From Hyphomicrobiales bacterium (GTDB lineage Bacteria; Pseudomonadota; Alphaproteobacteria; Rhizobiales; Rhizobiaceae): a stretch of DNA of 64,000 nucleotides. Every line of letters begins with the position of its first letter. Positions within the stretch are counted from its first letter, which is position 1. The DNA is taken from contig UBXG01000010.1 in the NCBI GenBank assembly GCA_900469475.1, positions 534,991 through 598,990 of the forward strand, read 5' to 3'. Of this stretch, positions 1-7,418 are shown in pieces. The position numbers were made by a program, and so were the translations under genes. The notes under the pieces are model-generated. The model saw only the letters and a program-made list of their open reading frames with translations. It ran no database searches and was not told the DNA's origin.

Positions 1-1065
1 CGCGACGGCGTTTCGCCTTCGGAAAAGGACGTCTCGGAAAGCCTGCGCAAGATCATCGAGGATGCCGAGGGCAGGGTGGCGATCACGACGTTCTCGTCGA
101 ATGTCGGCCGCATCCGAACCATTGCCGAAGCTGCCGAAGCTGCCGGCCGCGAAATACTGCTGCTTGGCAGCTCGCTGAAACGTGTCGTCGATGTCGCCCG
201 CGACATCGGCCTGATGGAAGGCATCAAGCCTTTCATCGCTGAAGACGAATATGGCTATATCCCGCGCGACAAGGTCGTGGTGATCCTGACCGGCAGCCAA
301 GGTGAGCCGCGCGCAGCGCTTGCCAAGCTCTCCCGGGACGAGATGCGCAACGTCGCATTGGCGGCTGGCGATATCGTCGTCTTTTCTTCGCGAGCCATTC
401 CCGGCAATGAGAAGGCCATTCAGGACATCAAGAACGGTCTGATCGAACAGGGCGTTCATGTGGTGACGGATGCTGAGGCGCTCGTGCACGTCTCCGGCCA
501 TCCCCGGCGCAACGAATTGCAGAAGATGTATGAATGGACGCGCCCGAAGGTCGTCATCCCCGTGCATGGCGAGGCGACGCATCTGACCGCCCATAAGGAA
601 TTGGCCGAACAGAGCGGCATTGCCACCGTGCCGCGCGTGCGCAACGGCGATGTCGTGCGCCTTGCGCCCGGTCCAGTCGAGGTGATCGGCGAGGCCCCGC
701 ATGGGCGCATCTTCAAGGACGGCATTCTGATCGGCGATTTCGATGAGATGGGCATCGGCGAGCGCAAGAAGCTTTCCTATGTCGGCCATGTCGCCGTCAA
801 TGTCGTGCTCGATGCCCGTTACGACATCGTCGGCGACCCCGACCTCGTGCCGATCGGCCTGCCGGCCTATGATGATGAAGGTGAGGAGATGGAGGACACG
901 CTCTTCGACGCCATCGTCAGCGCCATCGAAAGCATTCCGCGCGCTCGCCGCAAGGATCTGAATATGCTGCAGGAGGCGGTACGCCGCGCGGTGCGCGCCG
1001 CCGCCAATCAGGGCTGGGGCAAGAAGCCGATGGTGACCGTGTTCGTGACGCGAACCGGCGGCTGA
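1..1065 (+). CDS. rnj: Ribonuclease J, C-terminal part (5' end outside window)
   Basis: The reading frame is open from the first base, so the start lies upstream; 354 residues are visible. RNase J is a metallo-beta-lactamase/beta-CASP nuclease with 5'-exonuclease and endonuclease activity in RNA maturation and decay. The fragment holds part of the beta-CASP region, then the late metal-site block HVSGHPRR followed by VIPVHGE, typical of the RNase J C-terminal half of the catalytic domain, and the C-terminal domain ending in an RR-rich helix. In alphaproteobacteria rnj usually precedes mce and proS, as here. The missing N-terminus prevents checking the HxHxDH motif. Confidence 0.93.
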   Translation, partial: RDGVSPSEKDVSESLRKIIEDAEGRVAITTFSSNVGRIRTIAEAAEAAGREILLLGSSLKRVVDVARDIGLMEGIKPFIAEDEYGYIPRDKVVVILTGSQGEPRAALAKLSRDEMRNVALAAGDIVVFSSRAIPGNEKAIQDIKNGLIEQGVHVVTDAEALVHVSGHPRRNELQKMYEWTRPKVVIPVHGEATHLTAHKELAEQSGIATVPRVRNGDVVRLAPGPVEVIGEAPHGRIFKDGILIGDFDEMGIGERKKLSYVGHVAVNVVLDARYDIVGDPDLVPIGLPAYDDEGEEMEDTLFDAIVSAIESIPRARRKDLNMLQEAVRRAVRAAANQGWGKKPMVTVFVTRTGG

Positions 1066-1095
1066 GTTCAACGGCCGATCGGGGAGGAGAGTACC

Positions 1096-1500
1096 GTGCT
1101 GGGACGGATCAATCATATCGCGATAGCCGTGCCGGATATTGCGGCGGCTTCTAAGGCCTATCGTGAAACGCTCGGTGCTACAGTATCTCAGCCGCAGACA
1201 CTGTCGGAACACGGCGTTACCGTCGTTTTCGTAGAGCTGCCGAATACCAAGGTCGAACTGCTCGAGCCGCTGGGCGAAGCCTCGCCCATCGCTGCCTTCC
1301 TGGCCAAGAACCCGGATGGCGGCATGCACCACATTTGTTATGAGGTCGCCGATATCTTCGCCGCTCGCGATAAACTTGTTGCGTCGGGAGCACGCGTGCT
1401 CGGCAATGGCGAGCCGAAGATCGGCGCGCATGGCAAGCCTGTGCTCTTCCTGCATCCGAAGGATTTCTTCGGAACGCTTATCGAGCTTGAGCAGGTGTGA
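1096..1500 (+). CDS. mce: Methylmalonyl-CoA epimerase
   Basis: 134-residue VOC/glyoxalase-fold protein that interconverts (S)- and (R)-methylmalonyl-CoA in propionyl-CoA catabolism. It opens with LGRINHIAIAVPDI, whose His is a metal ligand, and carries GGMHHICYEV in the second half and a C-terminal LIELEQ with the last Glu ligand. The length is normal for the family. The GTG start at 1096 is preceded by a strong GGGGAGGAG ribosome site. It lies 30 bp after rnj and is probably co-transcribed with it. Confidence 0.93.
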   Translation: MLGRINHIAIAVPDIAAASKAYRETLGATVSQPQTLSEHGVTVVFVELPNTKVELLEPLGEASPIAAFLAKNPDGGMHHICYEVADIFAARDKLVASGARVLGNGEPKIGAHGKPVLFLHPKDFFGTLIELEQV

Positions 1501-1648
1501 CACGGAGCGGGATGATTTTTGCCGGAACTGGCCCAGAATCTGAATTCGCTTTAAGTGCGCTGATCTGCGCTTTGAAAGACAACTGTTTTGCCCCTATAAG
1601 CAGTTTGGAAGAGGAGGAGACGAGCAGACTCGTCTCGAAGGGAGCATA

Positions 1649-1924
1649 ATGGCACAGCAGATCATCGCCAGTTTCGCCGTTTATTTCGTCATCTGGTGGA
1701 TTACGCTTTTTGCCGTCCTGCCGTTCGGTCTGCGCACCCAGGCCGAAGATGAGCATGTGATTCTAGGTACGGTCGAAAGTGCACCGACGAAATTCCGCGC
1801 TTGGCGAGCGGTTCTCATCACGACGCTGGTGTCGGCTCTCCTATACGGCACCTGGTATGTTGCATCGCATTATTTCGGGCTGAGCATAGATTCCATTCCA
1901 AGGTTCGTGCCGAACTACAATTGA
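1649..1924 (+). CDS. DUF1467 family membrane protein
   Basis: 91 residues with two predicted transmembrane segments, about residues 5-27 and 55-75, joined by a polar loop containing EDEHVILGT. It matches the small DUF1467 family that sits between mce and proS in many alphaproteobacteria. No biochemical function is known to me. The ATG follows a purine-rich GAAGGGAGC site. The product is probably an inner-membrane protein. Confidence 0.8.
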   Translation: MAQQIIASFAVYFVIWWITLFAVLPFGLRTQAEDEHVILGTVESAPTKFRAWRAVLITTLVSALLYGTWYVASHYFGLSIDSIPRFVPNYN

Positions 1925-2560
1925 TGGAAAGGGCGCAGTAGAACACGGATCAATCATTTGAGCCGTCTCTTTGCTTGCGCCTCGCAATCGCCATCAATTC
2001 GTCACACGTCTGTCATGTGCATGGCGCATCAAATCCCGGACGACATTGAGTTGTTCTGCCGAAAGGTTGAAGACACTTTCTCGCAATTGGACTGATCTGT
2101 AGTAGATCGAGCTGAGAAAGCAAAAAAAAACAAGGCCATAAGCCTTGTTTTAAAGTATCGCGTGATCCTTATCCGTTACCGGGGCAGCGAGCGAGCGCGC
2201 CTAAGATCTGATCCTCCCAAGACTTGACCGCGAAACGACAAGAATTTAGCCTTCCTGCCTCTTTTGTGAGCTGAAATTAGCTCAAACATTGAGCTTTGTC
2301 ATCCTTTTTTTTGCTTTTTTGCTACAGTCGCGCAGAATTTTTCTGTTAGCGGATTTTTGCCGTAAATCCTTATAAATGTGTGCTTTTTCGAACCAGCCGA
2401 AATAGGCGCTTTCCCTTGCATTTCCGGGCTTTTACCAAAATCTTCTGTTGAAGAATGCGGGTTTCCTTCCTTCGCCGAAGCAGTTATGAACTGCCTCCAG
2501 TACATAATTTGCCAACGATTCCGCCGCGAGCGGAACGTCAAACCATCTGGAACAAGCGTC
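1925..2560. other. Long intergenic gap before proS
   Basis: About 636 bp with no convincing gene. It holds a hairpin terminator (2128-2150) and then an AT-rich leader with a small GAGCT/AGCTC hairpin near 2268-2284. An upstream in-frame extension of proS is open back to 2378 but has no ribosome site and no family-like sequence, so I treat it as untranslated leader. On the minus strand, 1994-2086 could encode about 30 residues with coding-like composition but has no good start. Confidence 0.6.
2128..2150 (+). terminator. Rho-independent terminator after the DUF1467 gene
   Basis: AAACAAGGC, loop CATAA, GCCTTGTTT: a perfect 9-bp stem with an A-run before it and TTT inside the 3' arm. It probably ends the rnj-mce-DUF1467 transcript and could work in both directions. 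Confidence 0.75.
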
Positions 2561-3883
2561 ATGCGTCTGTCTCGTTACTTCATGCCCATCCTGAAGGAAA
2601 ATCCCAAGGAGGCTGAAATCGTTTCCCATCGGCTTATGCTGCGCACCGGCATGATCCGGCAGCAGTCGCAGGGCATCTATTCCTGGCTACCGCTGGGCAA
2701 GCGCGTACTGGACAAGGTCAATAAGATCATCCGCGAGGAACAGAACCGTTCCGGCGCCATCGAGCTGTTGATGCCGACACTGCAGTCGGCCGAGCTTTGG
2801 CAGGAAAGCGGCCGTTATGACGCTTACGGTAAGGAGATGCTGCGCATCAAGGACCGGCAGGATCGGCCCATGCTTTATGGTCCGACCAACGAGGAGATGG
2901 TCACCGACATCTTCCGGTCTTACATCAAGTCCTACAAGGACTTGCCATTGAATCTCTATCACATCCAGCTGAAGTTCCGTGACGAAATCCGTCCGCGTTT
3001 CGGCACGATGCGCTCGCGCGAATTCATGATGAAGGATGCCTATTCCTTCGATCTGACGCAGGAAGGCGCCGTGCAATCTTATAACAAGATGTTCGCTGCT
3101 TATCTTCGCACCTTCAATCGGCTCGGCCTGAGAGCAATCCCGATGCGCGCGGATACCGGTCCTATCGGCGGCAATCTCAGTCACGAATTCATCATTCTTG
3201 CCGATACCGGCGAGTCCGAAGTTTTCTGCCATAAGGATTTCGTCAATTTCGACATTCCGGGCGAAGACACGGATTTCGATGATGCCGCCGGCCTGAAGGG
3301 GATTTTCGACAAGTGGACCTCGGTCTATGCCGCAACCTCGGAAATGCATGACGAAGCCGCCTTCAACGCTATTCCCGAAGGGGATCGCCTGTCTGCGCGT
3401 GGCATCGAGGTCGGTCACATCTTCTATTTCGGCACGAAATATTCCGAGCCGATGGGTGCGAAGGTGCAGGGTCCCGACGGCAAGGAACATTCTGTCCACA
3501 TGGGATCTTACGGTATCGGCCCGACACGCCTTGTTCCCGCCATCATCGAAGCATCGCATGATGAGAACGGAATCATCTGGCCGGCTTCGGTTGCGCCGTT
3601 CGATGTCGTGGTGATCAACATGAAGGCTGGGGACCAGGCCTGTGACGAAGCTTGCGAAACGGTCTATGCCGCGCTGTCGAAGGCCGGCAAGGACGTGCTG
3701 TACGACGATCGCGACGAGCGCGCCGGAACGAAGTTCGCCACGGCCGATCTGATCGGTGTGCCCGTGCAGATCATCGTCGGCCCGCGTTCGATCGCGAGCG
3801 GCGAAGTGGAAGTGAAGGACCGTAAGACCGGCGCTCGCGAGACGATGACGGTCGAGGCAGCGATCAATCGGCTGGCAGGCTGA
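2561..3883 (+). CDS. proS: Prolyl-tRNA synthetase
   Basis: 440-residue class II synthetase charging tRNA-Pro in the cytoplasm. Motif 2 is visible in KFRDEIRPRFGTMRSREF and motif 3 in GSYGIGPTRLVPA; a C-terminal anticodon-binding domain follows (DVVVINMKAGD... DDRDERAGTKFATADLIG). The length is that of the short alphaproteobacterial form, which lacks the roughly 180-residue INS editing domain of E. coli ProRS, so proofreading of Ala-tRNA-Pro would need a trans factor. The start at 2561 (MRLSRYFMP) fits the family; the longer frame from 2378 adds unrelated sequence. Confidence 0.96.
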   Translation: MRLSRYFMPILKENPKEAEIVSHRLMLRTGMIRQQSQGIYSWLPLGKRVLDKVNKIIREEQNRSGAIELLMPTLQSAELWQESGRYDAYGKEMLRIKDRQDRPMLYGPTNEEMVTDIFRSYIKSYKDLPLNLYHIQLKFRDEIRPRFGTMRSREFMMKDAYSFDLTQEGAVQSYNKMFAAYLRTFNRLGLRAIPMRADTGPIGGNLSHEFIILADTGESEVFCHKDFVNFDIPGEDTDFDDAAGLKGIFDKWTSVYAATSEMHDEAAFNAIPEGDRLSARGIEVGHIFYFGTKYSEPMGAKVQGPDGKEHSVHMGSYGIGPTRLVPAIIEASHDENGIIWPASVAPFDVVVINMKAGDQACDEACETVYAALSKAGKDVLYDDRDERAGTKFATADLIGVPVQIIVGPRSIASGEVEVKDRKTGARETMTVEAAINRLAG

Positions 3884-3909
3884 TTGACGATACAAAGGAT
3901 GGAAGGCGA

Positions 3910-5220
3910 ATGGCGGTGAGCGCGGCAGTGGAACAGCAGGAAAATTCGTTCAAGGCCGGCCCATCGTCTCGCCCGTTCTCCGGTTTCGAACGGCTCGTCG
4001 CCTGGCGCTATCTGCGCTCCCGGCGCAAGGAGGCCTCGATTTCGGTAATTGCCGGCTTCTCGTTGGTCGGCATCATGCTCGGTGTCGCTGCCCTGATTAT
4101 CGTCATGGCCGTGATGAACGGTTTCCGCGCCGAGCTCTTCAAGCAGATTCTCGGCTTCAACGGTCATGTCGTCGTGCAGCCGATTGATTCGCCGTTGAAC
4201 GATTATGCTGATCTGGCAAAGAAGTTTTCTGCCGTTCCCGGCGTCACCATGGCCCTGCCGCTCGTCGAGGGCGAAACACTTGCTTCCGGCCGCGGCGGTT
4301 CCGGCACTGGCGCGCTGGTTCGCGGCATCCGTTCGGAAGATCTGACCAAGCTCAAATCGGTCTCCGATCACATCGTTTCCGGTGACATTGTCGGCTTTGC
4401 TTCCGGACAGGGCGTTCTTGTCGGCAGCCGGTTAGCCCGGCAACTGGGATTGACGGTCGGCGATCAGATCACCCTTACGGCACCGGATGGCGACGTCACG
4501 CCCTTCGGCGTCAACCCGCGCGTCAAGGCATACATGATCTCCGGTATCTTCGAAGTCGGCATGTCGGAATATGATTCTTCCGTCGTCTTCATGCCGCTGG
4601 AGGAGGCACAGGTCTTTTTCAATGCCGAGGGCATTGTCGAGAAGATCGAGCTCTTCGTCACCAATCCGGATGAAGTCGATCAATTGCGGCCGAAGATCGA
4701 AGAGGCGGCGGGGCGACAGATTTTCCTGACGGACTGGCGGCAGGTCAACGCCACTTTCTTCTCAGCCCTCCAGGTCGAGCGCAACACGATGTTCATGATC
4801 CTGACGCTGATCGTTCTCGTCGCCGCGCTGAATATCATTTCCGGCCTGATCATGCTGGTGAAGGACAAGGGCAGCGACATAGCCATCCTGCGCACTATGG
4901 GGGCGACGTCGGGCGCGATCATGCGCATCTTCTTCATGACGGGGGCGGCGATCGGCGTCGTTGGAACGTTCGCCGGCGTCATACTCGGCGTCCTGGTCTG
5001 CCTCAATATCGAATCCATCCGCCAGTTCTTCTCCTGGATTTCCGGCACCGTGATTTTCAATCCGGAGGTCTATTTCCTCAGCAAATTGCCGGCCCAGATG
5101 AATCTCAGTGAGACCATCTCCGTCATCGTGATGGCACTCACCCTGTCCTTCCTTGCCACCATCTTTCCGGCCTGGCGGGCCTCGCGGCTCGATCCGGTGC
5201 AGGCGCTGCGCTACGAATAA
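3910..5220 (+). CDS. lolC: Lipoprotein-releasing ABC transporter permease (LolC/LolE type)
   Basis: 436-residue inner-membrane permease that with LolD extracts lipoproteins for transfer to LolA. The N-terminal FERLVAWRYLRSRRKE segment is the family hallmark. It is followed by a TM helix (about 45-70), a large periplasmic domain (about 70-285), and three TM helices near 290-315, 335-365 and 395-420, ending in FPAWRASRLDPVQALRYE. There is only one permease gene, as usual in alphaproteobacteria, where it forms a homodimer (LolF-like). It lies 26 bp after proS and 14 bp before lolD. Confidence 0.93.
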   Translation: MAVSAAVEQQENSFKAGPSSRPFSGFERLVAWRYLRSRRKEASISVIAGFSLVGIMLGVAALIIVMAVMNGFRAELFKQILGFNGHVVVQPIDSPLNDYADLAKKFSAVPGVTMALPLVEGETLASGRGGSGTGALVRGIRSEDLTKLKSVSDHIVSGDIVGFASGQGVLVGSRLARQLGLTVGDQITLTAPDGDVTPFGVNPRVKAYMISGIFEVGMSEYDSSVVFMPLEEAQVFFNAEGIVEKIELFVTNPDEVDQLRPKIEEAAGRQIFLTDWRQVNATFFSALQVERNTMFMILTLIVLVAALNIISGLIMLVKDKGSDIAILRTMGATSGAIMRIFFMTGAAIGVVGTFAGVILGVLVCLNIESIRQFFSWISGTVIFNPEVYFLSKLPAQMNLSETISVIVMALTLSFLATIFPAWRASRLDPVQALRYE

Positions 5221-5234
5221 GGATATTTCATTTG

Positions 5235-5918
5235 ATGAAACGCAACGTCGTTCTCCAGCTCTCTGGCGTGGAGCGTCACTACGGGCAGGGCGAGACGCGG
5301 CTGTCGATCTTGAAGGGGGCGGATTTCACGCTGCACAGCGGCGAGATTGTTGCGCTCGTCGCGCCGTCAGGCACTGGCAAATCAACGCTTCTGCATGTGG
5401 CCGGGCTGCTTGAGCATCCGGATGGCGGCGAAGTGCTCGTCAACGGTCAGGCCTGTGAGGACTTGTCTGACGATAGACGTACGGCCGTGCGCCGCAGCGA
5501 GATCGGCTTCGTCTATCAGTTCCATCACCTGCTTCCGGAATTCTCGGCGCTTGAGAATATCATGATGCCGCAGCTCATTTCCGGCCTTTCGCGGAAGGAT
5601 GCCAGCGAGCGAGCCGCTCAGCTTCTAGACTACATGCGTATCGGCCATCGCGGTGATCATCGCCCCGCCGAATTGTCCGGCGGCGAGCAGCAACGCGTCG
5701 CAATCGCCCGCGCCGTCGCCAATGCCCCGCTGGTGCTGCTGGCGGATGAGCCCACCGGCAATCTCGACCCGGCAACGGCGCATTACGTCTTCGATGCACT
5801 GGAGGCGCTGGTGCGCCAATCCGGTCTTGCGGCCCTGATCGCCACGCACAATCACGAACTCGCTGCCCGCATGGATCGCCGTGTTACCTTGAGCGAAGGC
5901 AAGGTTGTGGAGGTCTGA
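5235..5918 (+). CDS. lolD: Lipoprotein-releasing ABC transporter ATP-binding protein
   Basis: 227-residue ABC ATPase powering lipoprotein release. Walker A is APSGTGKST (about 44-52), the Q-loop follows in GFVYQFHHLLPEFSALEN, the signature is LSGGEQQR, and Walker B is LVLLADEPTGNLD. The ATG at 5235 was preferred to the TTG directly before it. The gene is translationally close to lolC and belongs to the same transcript. Confidence 0.94.
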   Translation: MKRNVVLQLSGVERHYGQGETRLSILKGADFTLHSGEIVALVAPSGTGKSTLLHVAGLLEHPDGGEVLVNGQACEDLSDDRRTAVRRSEIGFVYQFHHLLPEFSALENIMMPQLISGLSRKDASERAAQLLDYMRIGHRGDHRPAELSGGEQQRVAIARAVANAPLVLLADEPTGNLDPATAHYVFDALEALVRQSGLAALIATHNHELAARMDRRVTLSEGKVVEV

Positions 5919-5923
5919 TCCTT

Positions 5924-6391
5924 TTACGGGATGATCAGGCCGCCGCGATAATCCAGTTCGTAAGCCCTGCGTTCGCTGACGACGATAGCTTCGTAGCCGC
6001 TGAAATGGTGGCAGTCGCCGATGTTTTCATCGATGTAAAGCCCATAGGCATGCTCGAACTCGAAGCCGCCGAGAAAGCGCCTTTCGTCAAGATAGAGCCG
6101 CAGGAGGGCGGCCTTGATCACCATGCCGGCGCGCGTTCCGTCGATCAGGTCGTGTTCGACGATATGGCCGAAATAGTTCATGGCCCATACCGGCTCGCCG
6201 TCATGCCATACGAGCTCTTGTCCGGCGAAGTCCGTGCCGCCGAAGTAGCTGTCGAGATAGCGCCAGCGGCCGCTCGCATAACCAATGTCATGCGAGCCGC
6301 TACGGCAGGATGGCAACCTCTCGCCGTCACCGACATAGGTTTCGGCTTTGGCGACGACAATAAAATCGTTCAGCTCGGCAAGATCCGGCAT
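5924..6391 (-). CDS. DUF5680 domain protein, probably SOS-regulated
   Basis: 155 residues, matching from memory the DUF5680 family: ETYVGDGE near the start, SGSHDIGYASGRWRYLDSYF, VWAMNYFG in the middle, and HHFSGYEAI...YELDYRGG at the end. The function is unknown. The start at 6391 has a strong GGAGAGGG ribosome site; the upstream in-frame extension does not look coding. A perfect GAAC-N7-GAAC LexA box lies 57 bp upstream (6448-6462), which suggests DNA-damage induction. The gene ends 5 bp from lolD, tail to tail. Confidence 0.75.
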   Translation of the reverse strand: MPDLAELNDFIVVAKAETYVGDGERLPSCRSGSHDIGYASGRWRYLDSYFGGTDFAGQELVWHDGEPVWAMNYFGHIVEHDLIDGTRAGMVIKAALLRLYLDERRFLGGFEFEHAYGLYIDENIGDCHHFSGYEAIVVSERRAYELDYRGGLIIP

Positions 6392-6447
6392 GACCCTCTC
6401 CAATTCTGGTGAGCGGCCAAGATGCCATTCAATGCGAGATTTGTAAA

Positions 6448-6462
6448 GAACAAAAAGAGAAC
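6448..6462 (-). promoter_or_regulatory. LexA (SOS) box upstream of the DUF5680 gene
   Basis: GAACAAAAAGAGAAC on the plus strand, i.e. GTTC-N7-GTTC toward the minus-strand gene. This is the alphaproteobacterial LexA consensus. It sits in the 76-bp gap between 6391 and the end of the next minus-strand gene at 6468. Confidence 0.75.
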
Positions 6463-6467
6463 AATTG

Positions 6468-7064
6468 CTAGCGATGGCTGCTTTCGCAAGCCTTCTGGCC
6501 GATATCATCCTGCCAGTCCTGTATGCTGACGGTCTTGGCATCGGCCTTCAGTATCTTGTCGTCCTTGGTCACCTTGCCGGTCAGGACGTTGTAATCGCAG
6601 CTATAGCTGTTACCGGGTTCGAGGTTGTCACGAAAATCGTAGCTATAGCCGGCAACCAAAAATGTGCTGTTGCGATAGGCAAGTGTCAAAGTCTGATGCC
6701 ATCGGTCGCGCCCGATCGCATCGTTCTGCGAAGTGATCGCGATTGAACCGTTCGGCAGTGCGGCGATCGATGGTTCCTGGCCGTAGATGCCACCAGGCTC
6801 AGCGCGGCCCCATACCTTATCAGGGGCGGCGGCGGCAAGCTTGAGTAGCTCGTGCTCCTTATCGCGGAGATAGATATAGATCCCGATCTCATAATCGGCC
6901 TGGTCATTCGGCGGCATCGTCACCAGTAATGCAAGGTCCGGCTTGCCGTCCTTGTTCCAGTCGCCGATCGCCGCGTCGATGATGCGGTCGGAAGCAATGG
7001 TGTCTTCGGCGCGAGCCGCGATTGCGGTCAAAAGAAGAATGAGAGCGCAGCCAAGTGACTTCAT
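6468..7064 (-). CDS. Secreted FG-GAP/VCBS-like protein of unknown function
   Basis: 198 residues. The start MKSLGCALILLLTAIAARA is a clear signal peptide with cleavage after ARA, and the ATG at 7064 follows a GGGGGAT site. The mature part contains IGDWNKDGKPDLALLV, a calcium-binding FG-GAP/EF-like motif seen in VCBS repeats, and predicted beta strands. It is probably periplasmic. I recognise no more specific family. Its promoter region is shared with the divergent 28-residue ORF at 7215, so the LexA box at 7167 could also affect it. Confidence 0.7.
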   Translation of the reverse strand: MKSLGCALILLLTAIAARAEDTIASDRIIDAAIGDWNKDGKPDLALLVTMPPNDQADYEIGIYIYLRDKEHELLKLAAAAPDKVWGRAEPGGIYGQEPSIAALPNGSIAITSQNDAIGRDRWHQTLTLAYRNSTFLVAGYSYDFRDNLEPGNSYSCDYNVLTGKVTKDDKILKADAKTVSIQDWQDDIGQKACESSHR

Positions 7065-7166
7065 CGTGATCCCCCGGTTTGCCTCTGCATAGCGCCGTGC
7101 CGCGCTGGCGTCCATTGCAGGCTAAAAGTCGTCTGATGAAATTTATTGATGCTTCTATTGACTCTC

Positions 7167-7181
7167 GAACAAAAATGGAAC
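7167..7181 (+). promoter_or_regulatory. LexA (SOS) box upstream of a 28-residue ORF
   Basis: GAACAAAAATGGAAC, an exact GAAC-N7-GAAC match, lying 34 bp before the ATG at 7215. A TTGACT (7158-7163) just upstream could be the -35 element. The spacer composition (A-run) is nearly identical to the box of dinB. Confidence 0.75.
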
Positions 7182-7214
7182 AAAAAGAAAACATAACGAG
7201 TAAGGAGCGCCTAA

Positions 7215-7301
7215 ATGACCGACATTATTCGAGACGTTGCAGCATTCACTTCCATCGTCATGTTCGTCGCCAGCTTTTCCCTCATCATGATGGCGATGTA
7301 G
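7215..7301 (+). CDS. 28-residue membrane peptide, probable SOS-induced (SidA-like in design)
   Basis: An ATG at 7215 follows AAGGAG (7202-7207) at ideal spacing and opens a 28-codon frame ending TAG at 7301. The peptide starts MTDIIRDVAAF and continues as one hydrophobic helix (TSIVMFVASFSLIMMAM). A LexA box lies just upstream. Caulobacter SidA is a LexA-controlled membrane peptide of 29 residues that blocks division through FtsW. This one shares size, topology and control, but I do not claim sequence homology. It may be read through into dnaE 118 bp downstream. Confidence 0.65.
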   Translation: MTDIIRDVAAFTSIVMFVASFSLIMMAM

Positions 7302-7418
7302 GTTTTATCTCCCGTTTGCACATGCTGTTCCCATATTTGATGGGAGCAACTTCTGGACTTTATGGTCCGCAAAGCCGAAAATGTCGCTGATTCATTCAGG
7401 CGTGCGGAAGGGTATGAA

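Noticed and set aside
1994..2086. Short minus-strand frame with coding-like sequence (FNLSAEQLNVVRDLMRHAHD)
   Set aside because: Looks like the end of a protein, but there is no ATG/GTG with a ribosome site and the frame runs into a terminator T-run; at most a gene remnant.
2378..2560. 61-codon N-terminal extension of proS
   Set aside because: Not family-like, AT-rich, without a ribosome site; ATG 2561 matches known ProRS starts.
2687..3895. 402-codon frame antisense to proS
   Set aside because: His/Arg/Asp-rich translation typical of a reverse-strand shadow in GC-rich genes; proS motifs are clear.
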